The notes beneath the pieces were generated by a model. The model worked only from the letters and a program-made list of their open reading frames with translations. It was not told the DNA's origin and made no database searches. This document shows, piece after piece, positions 16,665-25,773 of a stretch of 57,373 nucleotides of DNA. The stretch is from an uncultured Pseudomonadota bacterium. Lineage in GTDB: Bacteria > Pseudomonadota > Gammaproteobacteria > Methylococcales > Methylomonadaceae. Within the stretch, counting starts at the first letter, position 1; each line of letters starts with the position of its first letter. The stretch lies in NCBI GenBank assembly GCA_903928965.1, contig CAIYSZ010000016.1:1-57373 (forward strand), given 5' to 3'. A program made the position numbers and the translations under genes.

Positions 16665-18254
16665 GAGCGCGTGCTTGCCAGGCAAATACGGCGGCAATTG
16701 CGGCAACAACACCCGCAAAAAATCCTGCAAGCGCCGGTCGGCCGCACTGGCATCCTCGGTTCGATTCAATGTCGTCGTCAAGCGGATTAACGCGCCGTCG
16801 GTACGGTTCATGGTAATCGCATCGTACAGCAAATACCATTTAGCCACATACTCATTAGTAATATTACGGCCGCGTTGATAAAACCAAAAGTACACCAACT
16901 GCCGCGTCTCATCTTTCTCCACCACCGCGCGGCTAACCTTAATCGGCGCACCGTCCAACAACAAATCCGGCAAATCCATTTCTTCAAACTTAGTAATCTG
17001 CCAACCGCCGCCGGGAATACAACTGCGCGGCGAATGAATAGTCGCGCCCTTACGCTGGGTTTGATAATACGCGCTGTAAAAATTTACGCTATCCCTTTCG
17101 CCCGGCTTATAAAAATCGATCAACGCATAATCGGTCAAATTCAATTGATCAAGATACGCGCGTTCCAAATAGGTTTGTTTCCCATGCCAACCGGCAATTT
17201 CCAATGGAAAATTCAAAAACGGCGCGCGCTTCGGAATAATATCCACCCGATCACGGTAATATTCCGCCATGCCGCCGGCCAGCAACAGCAAACCAAACAC
17301 GACCAGCGCTGAACGGTTCAAGCCGGCCGGTGTTGGCCAATCCCCGCCGCCCCACTCGTTAGGAATCTGCACCAAATCGCCGATCGCGGTTTTACCGCCG
17401 CTCAGCAACCACATCTCGATAAACAACAACACCATGCACAACAAGAAAACCGCCCAGCCCTCGAAGTCATGCAAAAAACCTTCCGCCATCGCCACGCCCC
17501 AGTAATTCACCATGATGCCGATCACACCGATGCGAAAACTGTTCATGAACACCGTCAAGGGAGCGGACGATAAAAAAACCAGCAATTTTTGCCAGAACGG
17601 ACCTTTAAACAAATAAGCGCATAAAAACGCTAAACTCGACAAGGGAAATAAATAACGCAGGCCGCTGCAAGCATCCACCACCTGCAATTTATAACCGCCC
17701 AAATCAATGACATTGCCTTCCAGATACACCATAATGTCGCACAGCCGGATAAATTCCACCCCGAACCAACTGGAAACCAACTGCAATTTGGAAGAAATCG
17801 TGCTTATGATAAACGCCGGAAACGGCACCATGAAAATTAAAAAGAACAGCGGCGTCGCCGCCAGCTTAAGACCTTTGACGCCGAAAATAACCGCAAACAA
17901 ACCGGTGATCGCAATTAAATAGGCATATTGCTCAATCGCGTACAAAGCGGCCAAACTGCCGGGAACGAACACCAACAAGCCGATAAAAAAAATCACCAAT
18001 CCCGGAACCGATTCGCGTAATTCGCTAACCGGCCGCAATTCGGAACGCCGCAACCAAATGAAATACAGAGTAATGCACGGAATGAACACACCGTGGCTAT
18101 ACTCCTCTATCGTCAGCCACACATCCACCATTTCTTCCAAACCGATCCGGAAAACCAGGCACAGCAACACAAAAGCCGCCCCCCAAACCAGCCAAGTCAT
18201 CACCGGCGACACGTTAAAGGCGCTTGTATTTTCCGCTTGCTTATCAATAGTCAT
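16659..18254 (-). CDS. xrtD: Exosortase (XrtD-like) fused to an EpsI domain
   Basis: This is an integral membrane transpeptidase-like enzyme of the PEP-CTERM/exosortase sorting systems. The 531-residue protein has about eight N-terminal helices with the catalytic triad in family positions: Cys 196 in VVDACSGLRYLFPL, Arg 241 in NSFRIG and His 262 in GFLHDFEGWA. From about residue 310 a DUF3485 EpsI-like domain follows (PKRAPFLNFPLEIAGWHGKQ). Fusion of exosortase and EpsI is typical of the VPLPA-CTERM-specific type XrtD. No protein in this window ends in a recognisable VPLPA- or PEP-CTERM tail, so its substrates lie elsewhere. It is the last gene before a strong terminator. Confidence 0.85.
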   Translation of the reverse strand: MTIDKQAENTSAFNVSPVMTWLVWGAAFVLLCLVFRIGLEEMVDVWLTIEEYSHGVFIPCITLYFIWLRRSELRPVSELRESVPGLVIFFIGLLVFVPGSLAALYAIEQYAYLIAITGLFAVIFGVKGLKLAATPLFFLIFMVPFPAFIISTISSKLQLVSSWFGVEFIRLCDIMVYLEGNVIDLGGYKLQVVDACSGLRYLFPLSSLAFLCAYLFKGPFWQKLLVFLSSAPLTVFMNSFRIGVIGIMVNYWGVAMAEGFLHDFEGWAVFLLCMVLLFIEMWLLSGGKTAIGDLVQIPNEWGGGDWPTPAGLNRSALVVFGLLLLAGGMAEYYRDRVDIIPKRAPFLNFPLEIAGWHGKQTYLERAYLDQLNLTDYALIDFYKPGERDSVNFYSAYYQTQRKGATIHSPRSCIPGGGWQITKFEEMDLPDLLLDGAPIKVSRAVVEKDETRQLVYFWFYQRGRNITNEYVAKWYLLYDAITMNRTDGALIRLTTTLNRTEDASAADRRLQDFLRVLLPQLPPYLPGKHALP

Positions 18255-18292
18255 GAGCTGAGCATTCCATTGTCGTCAATAAAAAAGAAAGA

Positions 18293-18835
18293 TCAATAAT
18301 TATCCAGGTTTTCGTTAGGATCTTGCGTAAAAATAGGATTATTTCTATCTTCAGGGTTCAACTTTTCCCGTTCGGCGGGAAAAATATGCCAAAAAGACTG
18401 GTCAATAGCGCCATCCGTGTAATGTTGTTTACGATCATGGCCAAACGGACACCACCAGTTCTCCACCACCTTCACTAAATAGGTATGCCATTCAAACAAA
18501 GCCACGCTATAAGGGCAATACCAACTGCAATTCAACACCCAAAACAACTTTGATTGCGAAAGACTCCACCAAAAAGCCGGCTTCATGATAATTTGGTTCT
18601 CTAAATGGTAGCGATAACTATTGCGATGCGGAATAAAATCGCTCCATTTTTTGACATTATCTCCGCCGACCATGCGCAAACTATAATAAGTCAAATAAGC
18701 GCTGGTAATAACAAACGGCAGAGTTAAAATCGGCAAATAAATAAACACCAAACCGACAGCGCGCGACAGCACGCTCCGTTTGTTATGATTAATACCGATT
18801 TTTACACGCTCGCCGCAAGATTCGCAAGCCTTCAT
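18293..18835 (-). CDS. Uncharacterised membrane protein with Cys-pair N-terminus
   Basis: The 180-residue product begins MKACESCGERVKI (Cys 4 and 7), with one or two membrane helices (about 27-58, VGLVFIYLPILTLPFVITSA). A Trp/Cys-rich part follows (LNCSWYCPYSVALFEW, VVENWWCPFGHDRKQHY), then an acidic end. The paired cysteines suggest a zinc ribbon or another metal site. It overlaps the upstream 59-aa CxxC/CCxxC gene by ATGA and precedes xrtD by 38 nt, so the three probably act together. I do not recognise the family. Confidence 0.75.
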   Translation of the reverse strand: MKACESCGERVKIGINHNKRSVLSRAVGLVFIYLPILTLPFVITSAYLTYYSLRMVGGDNVKKWSDFIPHRNSYRYHLENQIIMKPAFWWSLSQSKLFWVLNCSWYCPYSVALFEWHTYLVKVVENWWCPFGHDRKQHYTDGAIDQSFWHIFPAEREKLNPEDRNNPIFTQDPNENLDNY

Positions 18836-19011
18836 AATACCTTCTCCGAAGAATGTTGTGATAGTGATTGCTCAGGATTGAGCAACTTAAAAACGCTTAA
18901 ACAAGCTTGGCAACAAAACTCTTTCTGACCGGAAGCGTCGTGCAACACAAACCTGCGCAACAACACCGGTTGTTGACAAAGCACACAAGAAATAAAAGTT
19001 TTCCGTGACAT
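18832..19011 (-). CDS. 59-residue CxxC/CCxxC metal-binding protein, second copy
   Basis: The frame MSRKTFISCVLCQQPVLLRR... encodes 59 residues with C9-x2-C12 and C33-C34-x2-C37 (FCCQACLSVFKLLNPEQ). This is the same length and cysteine arrangement as the protein at 10244, although the rest differs. It starts 3 nt after the rlmI stop and overlaps the 180-residue gene (ATGA), so it is translated as part of the prmA-rlmI-xrtD unit. A treble-clef metal site is likely; the partner is unknown. Confidence 0.72.
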   Translation of the reverse strand: MSRKTFISCVLCQQPVLLRRFVLHDASGQKEFCCQACLSVFKLLNPEQSLSQHSSEKVL

Positions 19012-19014
19012 GAA

Positions 19015-20211
19015 TTAAAAACGGCCCGAAACCGCGCAAAAAAAAGTTTTTAAATACTCCGTTTCCGGAATCGCAGGATGCACGGGATGATCCGGCCCCT
19101 GCCCGCCGCTAGCCAGGATAGTAGCATGCCTATCAATGTGCCGCGCCGAGCCGCGCAAAATCTCATGCAAATCGTCCCGGCTCAAATGGTGCGAACAAGA
19201 TGCCGACGCCAACAAGCCATGCGGGGCCAACACCTGCAAAGCCAAATGATTCAACCTGCGATAAGCCTCGTAGCCGGCTTTATAATCCTTTTTACGTTTA
19301 ATCAGCGCCGGCGGATCCAGAATAACCGCATCGAACCTGAGCTGCTGTTCGCGCGCCGCGCGCAAATACTCGAACGCGTCCGCCGTCACAAACTCCATTT
19401 TATCCCGCACTGAATTCAATCCGGCGCTGGCGGACGCCAACTCCAGCGCCGAGGCGGAACTATCCACGCAAGTCACGGATTCAGCCCCAGCCGCCGCCGC
19501 TTGCACACCCCAAGCGCCGGCGTAACTGAATAAATCCAGCACCCGCAAGCCATGACACCAACGGCTAAACAACTCCCGGCTGGCGCGATGATCATAAAAC
19601 CAACCGGTTTTTTGCCCGCCAACGGCATCCAGAACAAACCGAACGCCATTTTCCTCCAGCTCCACCCACTCCGGCAGCGTCCCATACGCCAACGCCGGCG
19701 TCAAATCCAAACCCTCCAAATGCCGCTGGCTAGCGTCATTTTTCAACCACACCGCCCGCGGCCGCAACAGTTCGACCAGCGCCTCCAGCACAAACGCCTT
19801 TAACCGCTCCATGCCGGCGGTAGTAATCTGCACCGACAGCACCTCTCCGAACCTATCCACCACCAAGCCCGGCAAACCGTCGCTTTCACCGTAAATCAAA
19901 CGGTAAAACGGCTTATCGAACAAACGCTCGCGCCAGCGCAACGCCGCCTCGACCCGCGCCTTGACGAACGAGACGCCCAAACGGGTATTCGGTTTACGCG
20001 ACAGCAACCGCGCGCAAATCAAGGTATTCGGATTAACATAACCTACCCCCAACGTCGCGCCGCTGCTATCGCAAATTTCCACCGGCTCGCCGCAAGCGAA
20101 TTGAGGCAAAGGACTACGATTGGCGTCCACCTCGTTGCTGAACACCCAAGCATGCCCCTGCCGCAAGCGCCTATCCTCGTTTTTCAGCAAAAACAAACGC
20201 GGATAATTCAC
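19015..20211 (-). CDS. rlmI: RlmI-like 23S rRNA (cytosine-C5) methyltransferase
   Basis: This is a SAM-dependent methyltransferase with an N-terminal PUA domain (LKNEDRRLRQGHAWVFSNEV), as in RlmI, which makes m5C1962 in 23S rRNA. Later motifs are YGESDGLPGLVVDRFG, GWFYDHRASR, VLDLFSYAGAWGVQAA (SAM site), FDAVILDPPALIKRKKD and ASCSHHLS with the catalytic Cys. I chose GTG 20211 (VNYPRLFLLK), giving 398 residues, near E. coli RlmI. The upstream extension to 20313 is low complexity (repeated GAACCCCGCGCA) and overlaps prmA. A different m5C target is possible. Confidence 0.88.
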   Translation of the reverse strand: MNYPRLFLLKNEDRRLRQGHAWVFSNEVDANRSPLPQFACGEPVEICDSSGATLGVGYVNPNTLICARLLSRKPNTRLGVSFVKARVEAALRWRERLFDKPFYRLIYGESDGLPGLVVDRFGEVLSVQITTAGMERLKAFVLEALVELLRPRAVWLKNDASQRHLEGLDLTPALAYGTLPEWVELEENGVRFVLDAVGGQKTGWFYDHRASRELFSRWCHGLRVLDLFSYAGAWGVQAAAAGAESVTCVDSSASALELASASAGLNSVRDKMEFVTADAFEYLRAAREQQLRFDAVILDPPALIKRKKDYKAGYEAYRRLNHLALQVLAPHGLLASASCSHHLSRDDLHEILRGSARHIDRHATILASGGQGPDHPVHPAIPETEYLKTFFCAVSGRF

Positions 20212-20302
20212 GCCGGCGCGACCTGTATTTGGACCCCGCGCATTTGAACCCCGCGCAACCGAACCCGGTGCACACCCATGCGCGCGGCCATCCAATGCAC
20301 CC

Positions 20303-21190
20303 TCATGCCCCAACGGTTTCAGCGTCTATTCGCCCCCAATCCTCTTGATTGGCGATATGTAATATATTCAAGCCTAAGCGCTGATAAACCTCGGCCACTT
20401 CCTGCGCCTGCGATTTCAATACCCCGGACAACACCAGCCAACCGCCCGGCTTGACCAGACGGCTGATTTTGCCGGCCAATTCGATCAACGGCTTGGCCAA
20501 AATATTCGCCACCACCACGTCTGCGGCGGCGTCCGGAAAGTGCTCGGGCAAATAAGCCGAAATCCGTTCCAACACCTGATTTTTCTCGGCATTATAACGC
20601 GTAGCCTCTAGCGCTTGCGGGTCGATATCCACCGCATGCGCATGCTCCGCGCCCAGTAACACCGCCGCCACAGCCAAAATGCCCGATCCGCAGCCATAGT
20701 CGATCACCGTCTTGCCGCGCAACTCGTGCTCGGCCAACCACTCCAGGCACAAAGCCGTGGTCGGATGCGCGCCGGTGCCGAACGCCAGGCCCGGATCCAA
20801 GGTTAGGCAAACCGTACCCAGCTCCTCACGCTCTTGGCCGCTAGGGCAAACCCACAACTTGTCCGCGAACTTGACGGGTTTAAAATGCTCCAGCCACACC
20901 CGCTCCCAGACTTGATCCTGTAAAACTTCCGCGGACCAAGCGCGCAACGGATGACCAATGAACTGATTCAACACCAAGGTATGCACCACGTCCGGATCGG
21001 TATCCAACTCAAATAAAGCAGTCACCTTGGTGTTGCTCCAAATAATGGTTTGATCCAAATCCGGCTCGTACACCGGTTCATCCTCGGCATCGCTAAACGT
21101 CACCGCTACCGCGCCTAAATCACTGAAATACTCCGAAAGTTCAGGCGCGGTCGCCTCATCGGTCACTATAGAAAGTTGATGCCATGCCAT
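20303..21190 (-). CDS. prmA: Ribosomal protein L11 methyltransferase
   Basis: This trimethylates lysines and the N-terminus of ribosomal protein L11. The 295-residue protein has the PrmA N-terminal domain (MAWHQLSIVTDEATAPELSE), the linker WVCPSGQ, then LDPGLAFGTGAHPTTALCLEWL and VIDYGCGSGILAVAAVLLGA binding SAM, with VVANILAKPLIELA near the active site. It follows accC by 57 nt, as in many gammaproteobacteria (accB-accC-prmA). Confidence 0.96.
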   Translation of the reverse strand: MAWHQLSIVTDEATAPELSEYFSDLGAVAVTFSDAEDEPVYEPDLDQTIIWSNTKVTALFELDTDPDVVHTLVLNQFIGHPLRAWSAEVLQDQVWERVWLEHFKPVKFADKLWVCPSGQEREELGTVCLTLDPGLAFGTGAHPTTALCLEWLAEHELRGKTVIDYGCGSGILAVAAVLLGAEHAHAVDIDPQALEATRYNAEKNQVLERISAYLPEHFPDAAADVVVANILAKPLIELAGKISRLVKPGGWLVLSGVLKSQAQEVAEVYQRLGLNILHIANQEDWGRIDAETVGA

Positions 21191-21247
21191 AATCGAAAAT
21201 CCGAAAATCCGCCAGCGCCCTGATGGCCGCCGGCGTCAATGAGTCGC

Positions 21248-22591
21248 TTAATGAATACCCAGTTTCTTTTCCAGATAATGAATATTCTGGCAACCTTGAG
21301 CGAACGCCGCGTCCGCCATGATTTGTTGCTGCAAGGGAATATTGGTTTTAATACCGTCTATCACCATCTCACTCAACGCCGTGCTCATGCGCGCAATGGC
21401 GCTGGCGCGAGTCTCGCCGTGGGCGATCAGCTTACCAATCATCGAATCGTAAAAAGGCGGCACCCGGTAACCATTATAAATGTGCGTCTCGCAACGGATA
21501 CCCGGACCGCCCGGCATGTGGAACTGTTCAATCAAACCCGGCGACGGCAAAAAAGTTTTCGGGTCCTCGGCGTTCAAGCGGCACTCAATGGCGTGCCCGG
21601 TAAAGCGCACCTGATCCTGAGTAATCGACAAGCGCTCCCCGGCCGCTACCCGCAACTGCTCTTTCACGATATCGAAACCGGTAATCATTTCCGTCACCGG
21701 ATGCTCAACCTGCACCCGCGTATTCATTTCGATAAAGTAAAACTCGCCTTTCTCATACAAAAACTCGAAAGTGCCGGCGCCCAAATAACCCATGTCGCGG
21801 CAGGCCTGCGCGCAACGCTCGCCCATTGCCGTACGCTGCTCGTGGGTAATGCCGGGAGCCGGCGCCTCTTCCACCACTTTTTGGTGCCGGCGTTGCATGG
21901 AACAATCGCGCTCGCCCAAATGAATCGCGTTCCCGTGCGAATCCGCCATCACCTGAAACTCAATGTGGCGCGGGTCCTCCAGAAATTTTTCCATGTAGAC
22001 GGTAGGATTGCCAAAAGCGGCTTGCGCCTCGGCCTTAGTCAAATTAATCGAGCTGACCAAATGCGCTTCCGCGTGCACCACGCGCATGCCGCGCCCGCCG
22101 CCGCCGCCGGACGCCTTGATGATCACCGGATAACCTATCTCCCGCGCCAACGCTAAATTCGCCTCATCGTCGTCGAGCAAGGAATCGCCGTTACCCGGCA
22201 CGGTGGGAATGTTCGCGGCGATCATGGCTTTCTTAGCCGCGATTTTATCGCCCATCATGCGTATCGTTTCCGGCCGCGGACCGATGAACACAAAGCCGCT
22301 CTGGCTCACTTTTTCCGAAAAATCCGCGTTTTCAGACAAAAAACCGTATCCAGGATGAATCGCCTGCGCATCGGTCACTTCCGCCGCGCTGATAATGGCC
22401 GGAATATTCAAATAACTTTGCGCCGAAGGAGGCGGTCCGATGCAAACCGCCTCGTCCGCCAGCCGCACATGTTTCAAATCACGGTCGGCCTGGGAATACA
22501 CCGCCACCGTTTTCACGCCTAATTCGCGGCAAGCGCGCAGAATGCGCAAAGCTATCTCGCCGCGATTGGCGATTACAATTTTATCGAACAT
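21248..22591 (-). CDS. accC: Biotin carboxylase subunit of acetyl-CoA carboxylase
   Basis: This ATP-grasp enzyme carboxylates the biotin carried by AccB, the first step of fatty acid synthesis. The 447 residues begin [20 protein letters not shown] and contain the glycine-rich loop [14 protein letters not shown], the [20 protein letters not shown] motif and the active-site [16 protein letters not shown]. Full length, with no oddities. It is 21 nt from accB. Confidence 0.97.
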   Translation of the reverse strand: MFDKIVIANRGEIALRILRACRELGVKTVAVYSQADRDLKHVRLADEAVCIGPPPSAQSYLNIPAIISAAEVTDAQAIHPGYGFLSENADFSEKVSQSGFVFIGPRPETIRMMGDKIAAKKAMIAANIPTVPGNGDSLLDDDEANLALAREIGYPVIIKASGGGGGRGMRVVHAEAHLVSSINLTKAEAQAAFGNPTVYMEKFLEDPRHIEFQVMADSHGNAIHLGERDCSMQRRHQKVVEEAPAPGITHEQRTAMGERCAQACRDMGYLGAGTFEFLYEKGEFYFIEMNTRVQVEHPVTEMITGFDIVKEQLRVAAGERLSITQDQVRFTGHAIECRLNAEDPKTFLPSPGLIEQFHMPGGPGIRCETHIYNGYRVPPFYDSMIGKLIAHGETRASAIARMSTALSEMVIDGIKTNIPLQQQIMADAAFAQGCQNIHYLEKKLGIH

Positions 22592-22612
22592 AATCTTCCC
22601 CTGCTATCGCCA

Positions 22613-23056
22613 TTACTCAATGATAAATAAAGGCTGACCGTATTCCACGGGATGACCGTTTTCCACCAAAATTTGCTTGATCTTGCCGTCCTTATCCGAT
22701 TCGATTTGGTTCAAAATCTTCATCGCCTCGATAATGCACAAGGTTTGACCGACGCTGACCTTTTGCCCCACTTCAACAAAAGAAGGCGAGTTAGGCGAAG
22801 CCGAACGGTAAAAAGTGCCGACCATGGGCGACTTCACTTCATGTCCCGCCACCTTGGCCTCAACCGCCGGAGCCTCAAGCGCCGGGACCGGCGCGGCGGC
22901 CACGGCGACCGGGGCCGCATAAACCGGAGCCGCCGGCGCGGCCGCGGCCGAATAGCGGCTAATGCGCACCGATTCCTCGCCTTCAGTGATTTCTATCTCA
23001 GCAATATCGGATTCCTCGATAAGATCGATGAGTTTTTTTATTTTTCTAATATCCAT
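22613..23056 (-). CDS. accB: Biotin carboxyl carrier protein of acetyl-CoA carboxylase
   Basis: This carries biotin between AccC and the carboxyltransferase. The 147-residue protein starts [20 protein letters not shown], the usual N-terminus, so ATG 23056 was preferred to an upstream start at 23089. An Ala/Pro-rich linker (38-68) leads to the biotinyl domain, with the biotinylated Lys 113 in [12 protein letters not shown]. Most BCCPs have EAMKMMNQI, so the Ile-Leu pair is a mild variant. Its start overlaps the aroQ 3' end by 11 nt. Confidence 0.96.
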   Translation of the reverse strand: MDIRKIKKLIDLIEESDIAEIEITEGEESVRISRYSAAAAPAAPVYAAPVAVAAAPVPALEAPAVEAKVAGHEVKSPMVGTFYRSASPNSPSFVEVGQKVSVGQTLCIIEAMKILNQIESDKDGKIKQILVENGHPVEYGQPLFIIE

Positions 23057-23507
23057 TGTTCTGAGTTCTCTCTTGTAAAATATTATCAATTGCCTGCAAA
23101 GCCAGTACGTAACCGTTTGCGCCCAATCCGCAGATGACGCCGGCGGCTATATCCGAAAAATACGAATGCTTTCTAAAAGGCTCCCGCGCGTGCACGTTCG
23201 ACAAATGCACCTCAATAAAAGGAATTTTCGTCGCCGACAAGGCATCGCGTACCGCCACACTGGTATGGGTAAAAGCCGCCGGATTAATAATAATGAAATC
23301 AACAGACTGCGTAAAAGCCGCATGAATGGAGTCCACAATCTCATGCTCCGCGTTGCTCTGCATGAAATCGAGACTATGCCCTAATGGGTTCGCTGTTTCC
23401 TCCAACCGCCGCCTAATGTCAGCGAGGCTGGTGCTGCCGTAAATCCCTGGCTCTCTAATTCCAAGCAAATTCAAGTTAGGGCCGTTGATAACCTTAATTA
23501 GCGCCAT
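23046..23507 (-). CDS. aroQ: Type II 3-dehydroquinate dehydratase
   Basis: This dehydrates 3-dehydroquinate in the shikimate pathway. The 153 residues show [20 protein letters not shown] with the catalytic Tyr, [56 protein letters not shown] and the His of the active site. It is first in the aroQ-accB-accC unit, the order seen in many gammaproteobacteria. Confidence 0.97.
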   Translation of the reverse strand: MALIKVINGPNLNLLGIREPGIYGSTSLADIRRRLEETANPLGHSLDFMQSNAEHEIVDSIHAAFTQSVDFIIINPAAFTHTSVAVRDALSATKIPFIEVHLSNVHAREPFRKHSYFSDIAAGVICGLGANGYVLALQAIDNILQERTQNNGY

Positions 23508-23668
23508 ACGGGTTGTAGTGGAACCTTAAAGCGGTAAATTTTGCCCAATTTGCCGGCAATTGTCCAGATTTAGTTGTTTCGGCGCAAAATTAAACCCCTT
23601 AAACCCGCAAAAATTAACGCATCAAATACAATAACATGAACTTAAAGCCACCGGCCAAGCTTGGGCGG

Positions 23669-24202
23669 CTAAGGCTGCGCCGCCAAGACCGGCGCCAGCG
23701 CCGCCAATAACTGCTCCCGGTTCAACTCGCCGGGACGCCGAAAGATAATCTTGCCGGCGGCGTCCACCACCAAGGTAAACGGCACCGCGTTTAACACATT
23801 ACCCAAACGATAAGACAAACCCAAGCCGGCGTCGCCGGCGATCAACACCGGATAATTCAAGACGACGCGCCGCATGTAATCCGAAACCGCCTCCTTATCC
23901 TCCAGCGCCACGCCGATAAACTGCACACCCTTATCCCGCCACTCTTCCTGCAAACGGATGAATTCGGGAATCTCGTGCAAACACGGCCCGCACCAAGAAG
24001 CCCAAAAATTCACCACCAAAATCTTGCCGCGCCACTCGCTCAAGCTTCTCTGCCGGCCCTCGCTATCCGGCAAGGTAAAATCCGCCGTCTCGGCGCCCGT
24101 CCGCTGACCCGCCCATTGCGTCCACCAACCGCGGGCAACTATCCCGCCGCCCGCCGCAATGATTGCGGCCGCAAAAAAAATCGCCGCCCGCCGCATAACC
24201 AA
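23669..24202 (-). CDS. TlpA/ResA-like membrane-anchored thioredoxin
   Basis: This periplasmic thiol-disulfide oxidoreductase has 177 residues. An N-terminal signal anchor (AAIFFAAAIIAAGGGIVA) is followed by DFTLPDSEGRQRSLSEWRGK and the active site WASWCGPC (Cys 71 and 74), then the cis-Pro loop region NAVPFTLVVDAAGKI. Family members reduce apocytochrome c or supply periplasmic reductant. It starts 9 nt after the preceding thioredoxin-fold gene, so the pair is co-transcribed. Confidence 0.88.
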   Translation of the reverse strand: MVMRRAAIFFAAAIIAAGGGIVARGWWTQWAGQRTGAETADFTLPDSEGRQRSLSEWRGKILVVNFWASWCGPCLHEIPEFIRLQEEWRDKGVQFIGVALEDKEAVSDYMRRVVLNYPVLIAGDAGLGLSYRLGNVLNAVPFTLVVDAAGKIIFRRPGELNREQLLAALAPVLAAQP

Positions 24203-24211
24203 TACCCCCGC

Positions 24212-24772
24212 CTAAGCCTTCCACTTGATGTTGCAGCCTACGCTCGGCCATTGGTCCGGAGAAATCGACCCGCCGGACAACAACGCCTCCAAAGCCGCGC
24301 GCAAATCCCGGCCATCGTTCGGCTCCCGGTTTTTCGGCGTCGACGCATCCAGCCGCCCGCGATACACGCACCGCAGCCCTGCGTCGAACAAATAAAAATC
24401 AGGCGTGCATGCCGCCTGATAAGCCTTGGCCGTCTCCTGCGACTCATCGTATAAATACGCATCAAACGGATTGCCCCACTCCGCCATCAACGCCCGCATC
24501 GGCCCCGGCCCGTCTTGCGGATGCGTACTTATATCATTGCTGCTGATGGCGACCACGGAAACCCCGCGCGGCCGAAAATCCCGCGCCAAGGCCAATAATT
24601 GTTCTTTCACATGCATCACAAAGGGACAATGATTACAAATAAACATAATCAACGTCGCCCGCTCGCCGCGCAACTGTTCCAAACTCAACAAACCGCCGCT
24701 CACCGTATCCGGCAACAAAAAATCCGCCGCCGGGGTGCCCAACGGCAACATAGTAGAATTTACAGCAGCCAT
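24212..24772 (-). CDS. Cytosolic thioredoxin-family protein with CNHC active site
   Basis: The 186-residue redoxin-fold protein has no signal peptide. The motif LIMFICNHCPFVMHVKEQLL (Cys 46 and 49) and VVAISSNDISTHPQDGP define a family often annotated simply as thioredoxin family protein or AhpC/TSA-like. CNHC replaces the usual CGPC, so the redox potential and partners probably differ. It is upstream of and coupled to the TlpA-like gene, and divergent from rpe. Confidence 0.85.
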   Translation of the reverse strand: MAAVNSTMLPLGTPAADFLLPDTVSGGLLSLEQLRGERATLIMFICNHCPFVMHVKEQLLALARDFRPRGVSVVAISSNDISTHPQDGPGPMRALMAEWGNPFDAYLYDESQETAKAYQAACTPDFYLFDAGLRCVYRGRLDASTPKNREPNDGRDLRAALEALLSGGSISPDQWPSVGCNIKWKA

Positions 24773-24957
24773 CGCCCGTCTCCTAAATCAAAAAACATCC
24801 GCCCATTATACCCCGCCTACACGCAACCGCCGCAAAAGCCTAACCCAAACCCGGCCGACACGCTATAATAGGCTATTAACATCGCCAAGAACACACAGCG
24901 CAAGCGTTTACGACTCTTTACCCCATCCAAAACCAAAACCCGAACGAGGAAAAAACA

Positions 24958-25632
24958 ATGGCCGAAGATTTAATTGCCCCCTCCATTCTGTCCGCCGACT
25001 TTGCCCGCCTAGGCGAAGAAGTGGTAAACGTCCTGAACGCCGGAGCCGACATCGTCCACTTTGATGTCATGGACAATCATTTCGTACCCAACTTGACCAT
25101 CGGCCCACTGGTATGCGAAGCCCTGCGTAAACATGGCGTCACCGCCCCCATAGACGTGCATTTAATGATCGAACCGGTGGACCGCATCATCCCCGACTTC
25201 GCCAAAGCCGGCGCCTCCTACATCACTTTCCACCCGGAAGCCTCCGTGCACATCGACCGCACCCTGCAACTGATCAAATCCCTAGGGGTCAAGGCCGGCC
25301 TGGTGTTCAACCCCGGCACCCCGCTGCACTACCTGGACTACGTGATGGACAAACTGGACATGATTCTACTCATGTCGGTCAACCCCGGCTTCGGCGGCCA
25401 ATCCTTCATTCCCTCCGCGCTGGACAAACTGCGTCAAGTGCGCGAACGCATCGACGCCAGCGGCTTTGACATCCGCCTGGAAATCGACGGCGGCGTTAAA
25501 ACTGAAAACATCCGCGAAATTAAAGAAGCAGGCGCCGACACCTTCGTCGCCGGCTCAGCCATCTTCGGCAAACCCGACTACAAACAAGTCATCGCCGAAA
25601 TGCGCGCCGAACTGGCCCAAGCAAAACGTTAA
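24958..25632 (+). CDS. rpe: Ribulose-phosphate 3-epimerase
   Basis: This interconverts ribulose-5-phosphate and xylulose-5-phosphate; in a ribulose monophosphate methanotroph it would also serve formaldehyde-acceptor regeneration. The 224 residues hold [63 protein letters not shown] and [19 protein letters not shown] precedes ATG 24958 and a TATAAT lies at 24864-24869. It stands alone, closed by a strong terminator. Confidence 0.97.
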   Translation: MAEDLIAPSILSADFARLGEEVVNVLNAGADIVHFDVMDNHFVPNLTIGPLVCEALRKHGVTAPIDVHLMIEPVDRIIPDFAKAGASYITFHPEASVHIDRTLQLIKSLGVKAGLVFNPGTPLHYLDYVMDKLDMILLMSVNPGFGGQSFIPSALDKLRQVRERIDASGFDIRLEIDGGVKTENIREIKEAGADTFVAGSAIFGKPDYKQVIAEMRAELAQAKR

Positions 25633-25668
25633 ACCAAAAACGTTAAAGCCCTAGCCATAAAACTAGCG

Positions 25669-25709
25669 CAAAAAAACCCGCGCGCCGCATCCGGCGCGCG
25701 GGTTTTTTT
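25669..25709. terminator. Strong bidirectional intrinsic terminator after rpe
   Basis: A stem of AAAAAACCCGCGCGCCG paired with CGGCGCGCGGGTTTTTTT serves rpe on the plus strand and the convergent beta-propeller gene on the minus strand. A perfect 13-bp tandem TTAATCACCCAGG (about 25714-25740) follows it. Confidence 0.88.
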
Positions 25710-25773
25710 ATCAATTTAATCACCCAGGTTAATCACCCAGGCCGCGCGTCTCTAACGCGCGCCTAGCCATGCT

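Noticed and set aside
20212..20313. N-terminal extension of RlmI
   Set aside because: Low-complexity, overlaps prmA and contains a short DNA repeat; GTG 20211 gives the family length.
21239..22156. 305-codon plus-strand frame
   Set aside because: Antisense to accC, a well-conserved gene; long only because of high GC in third positions.
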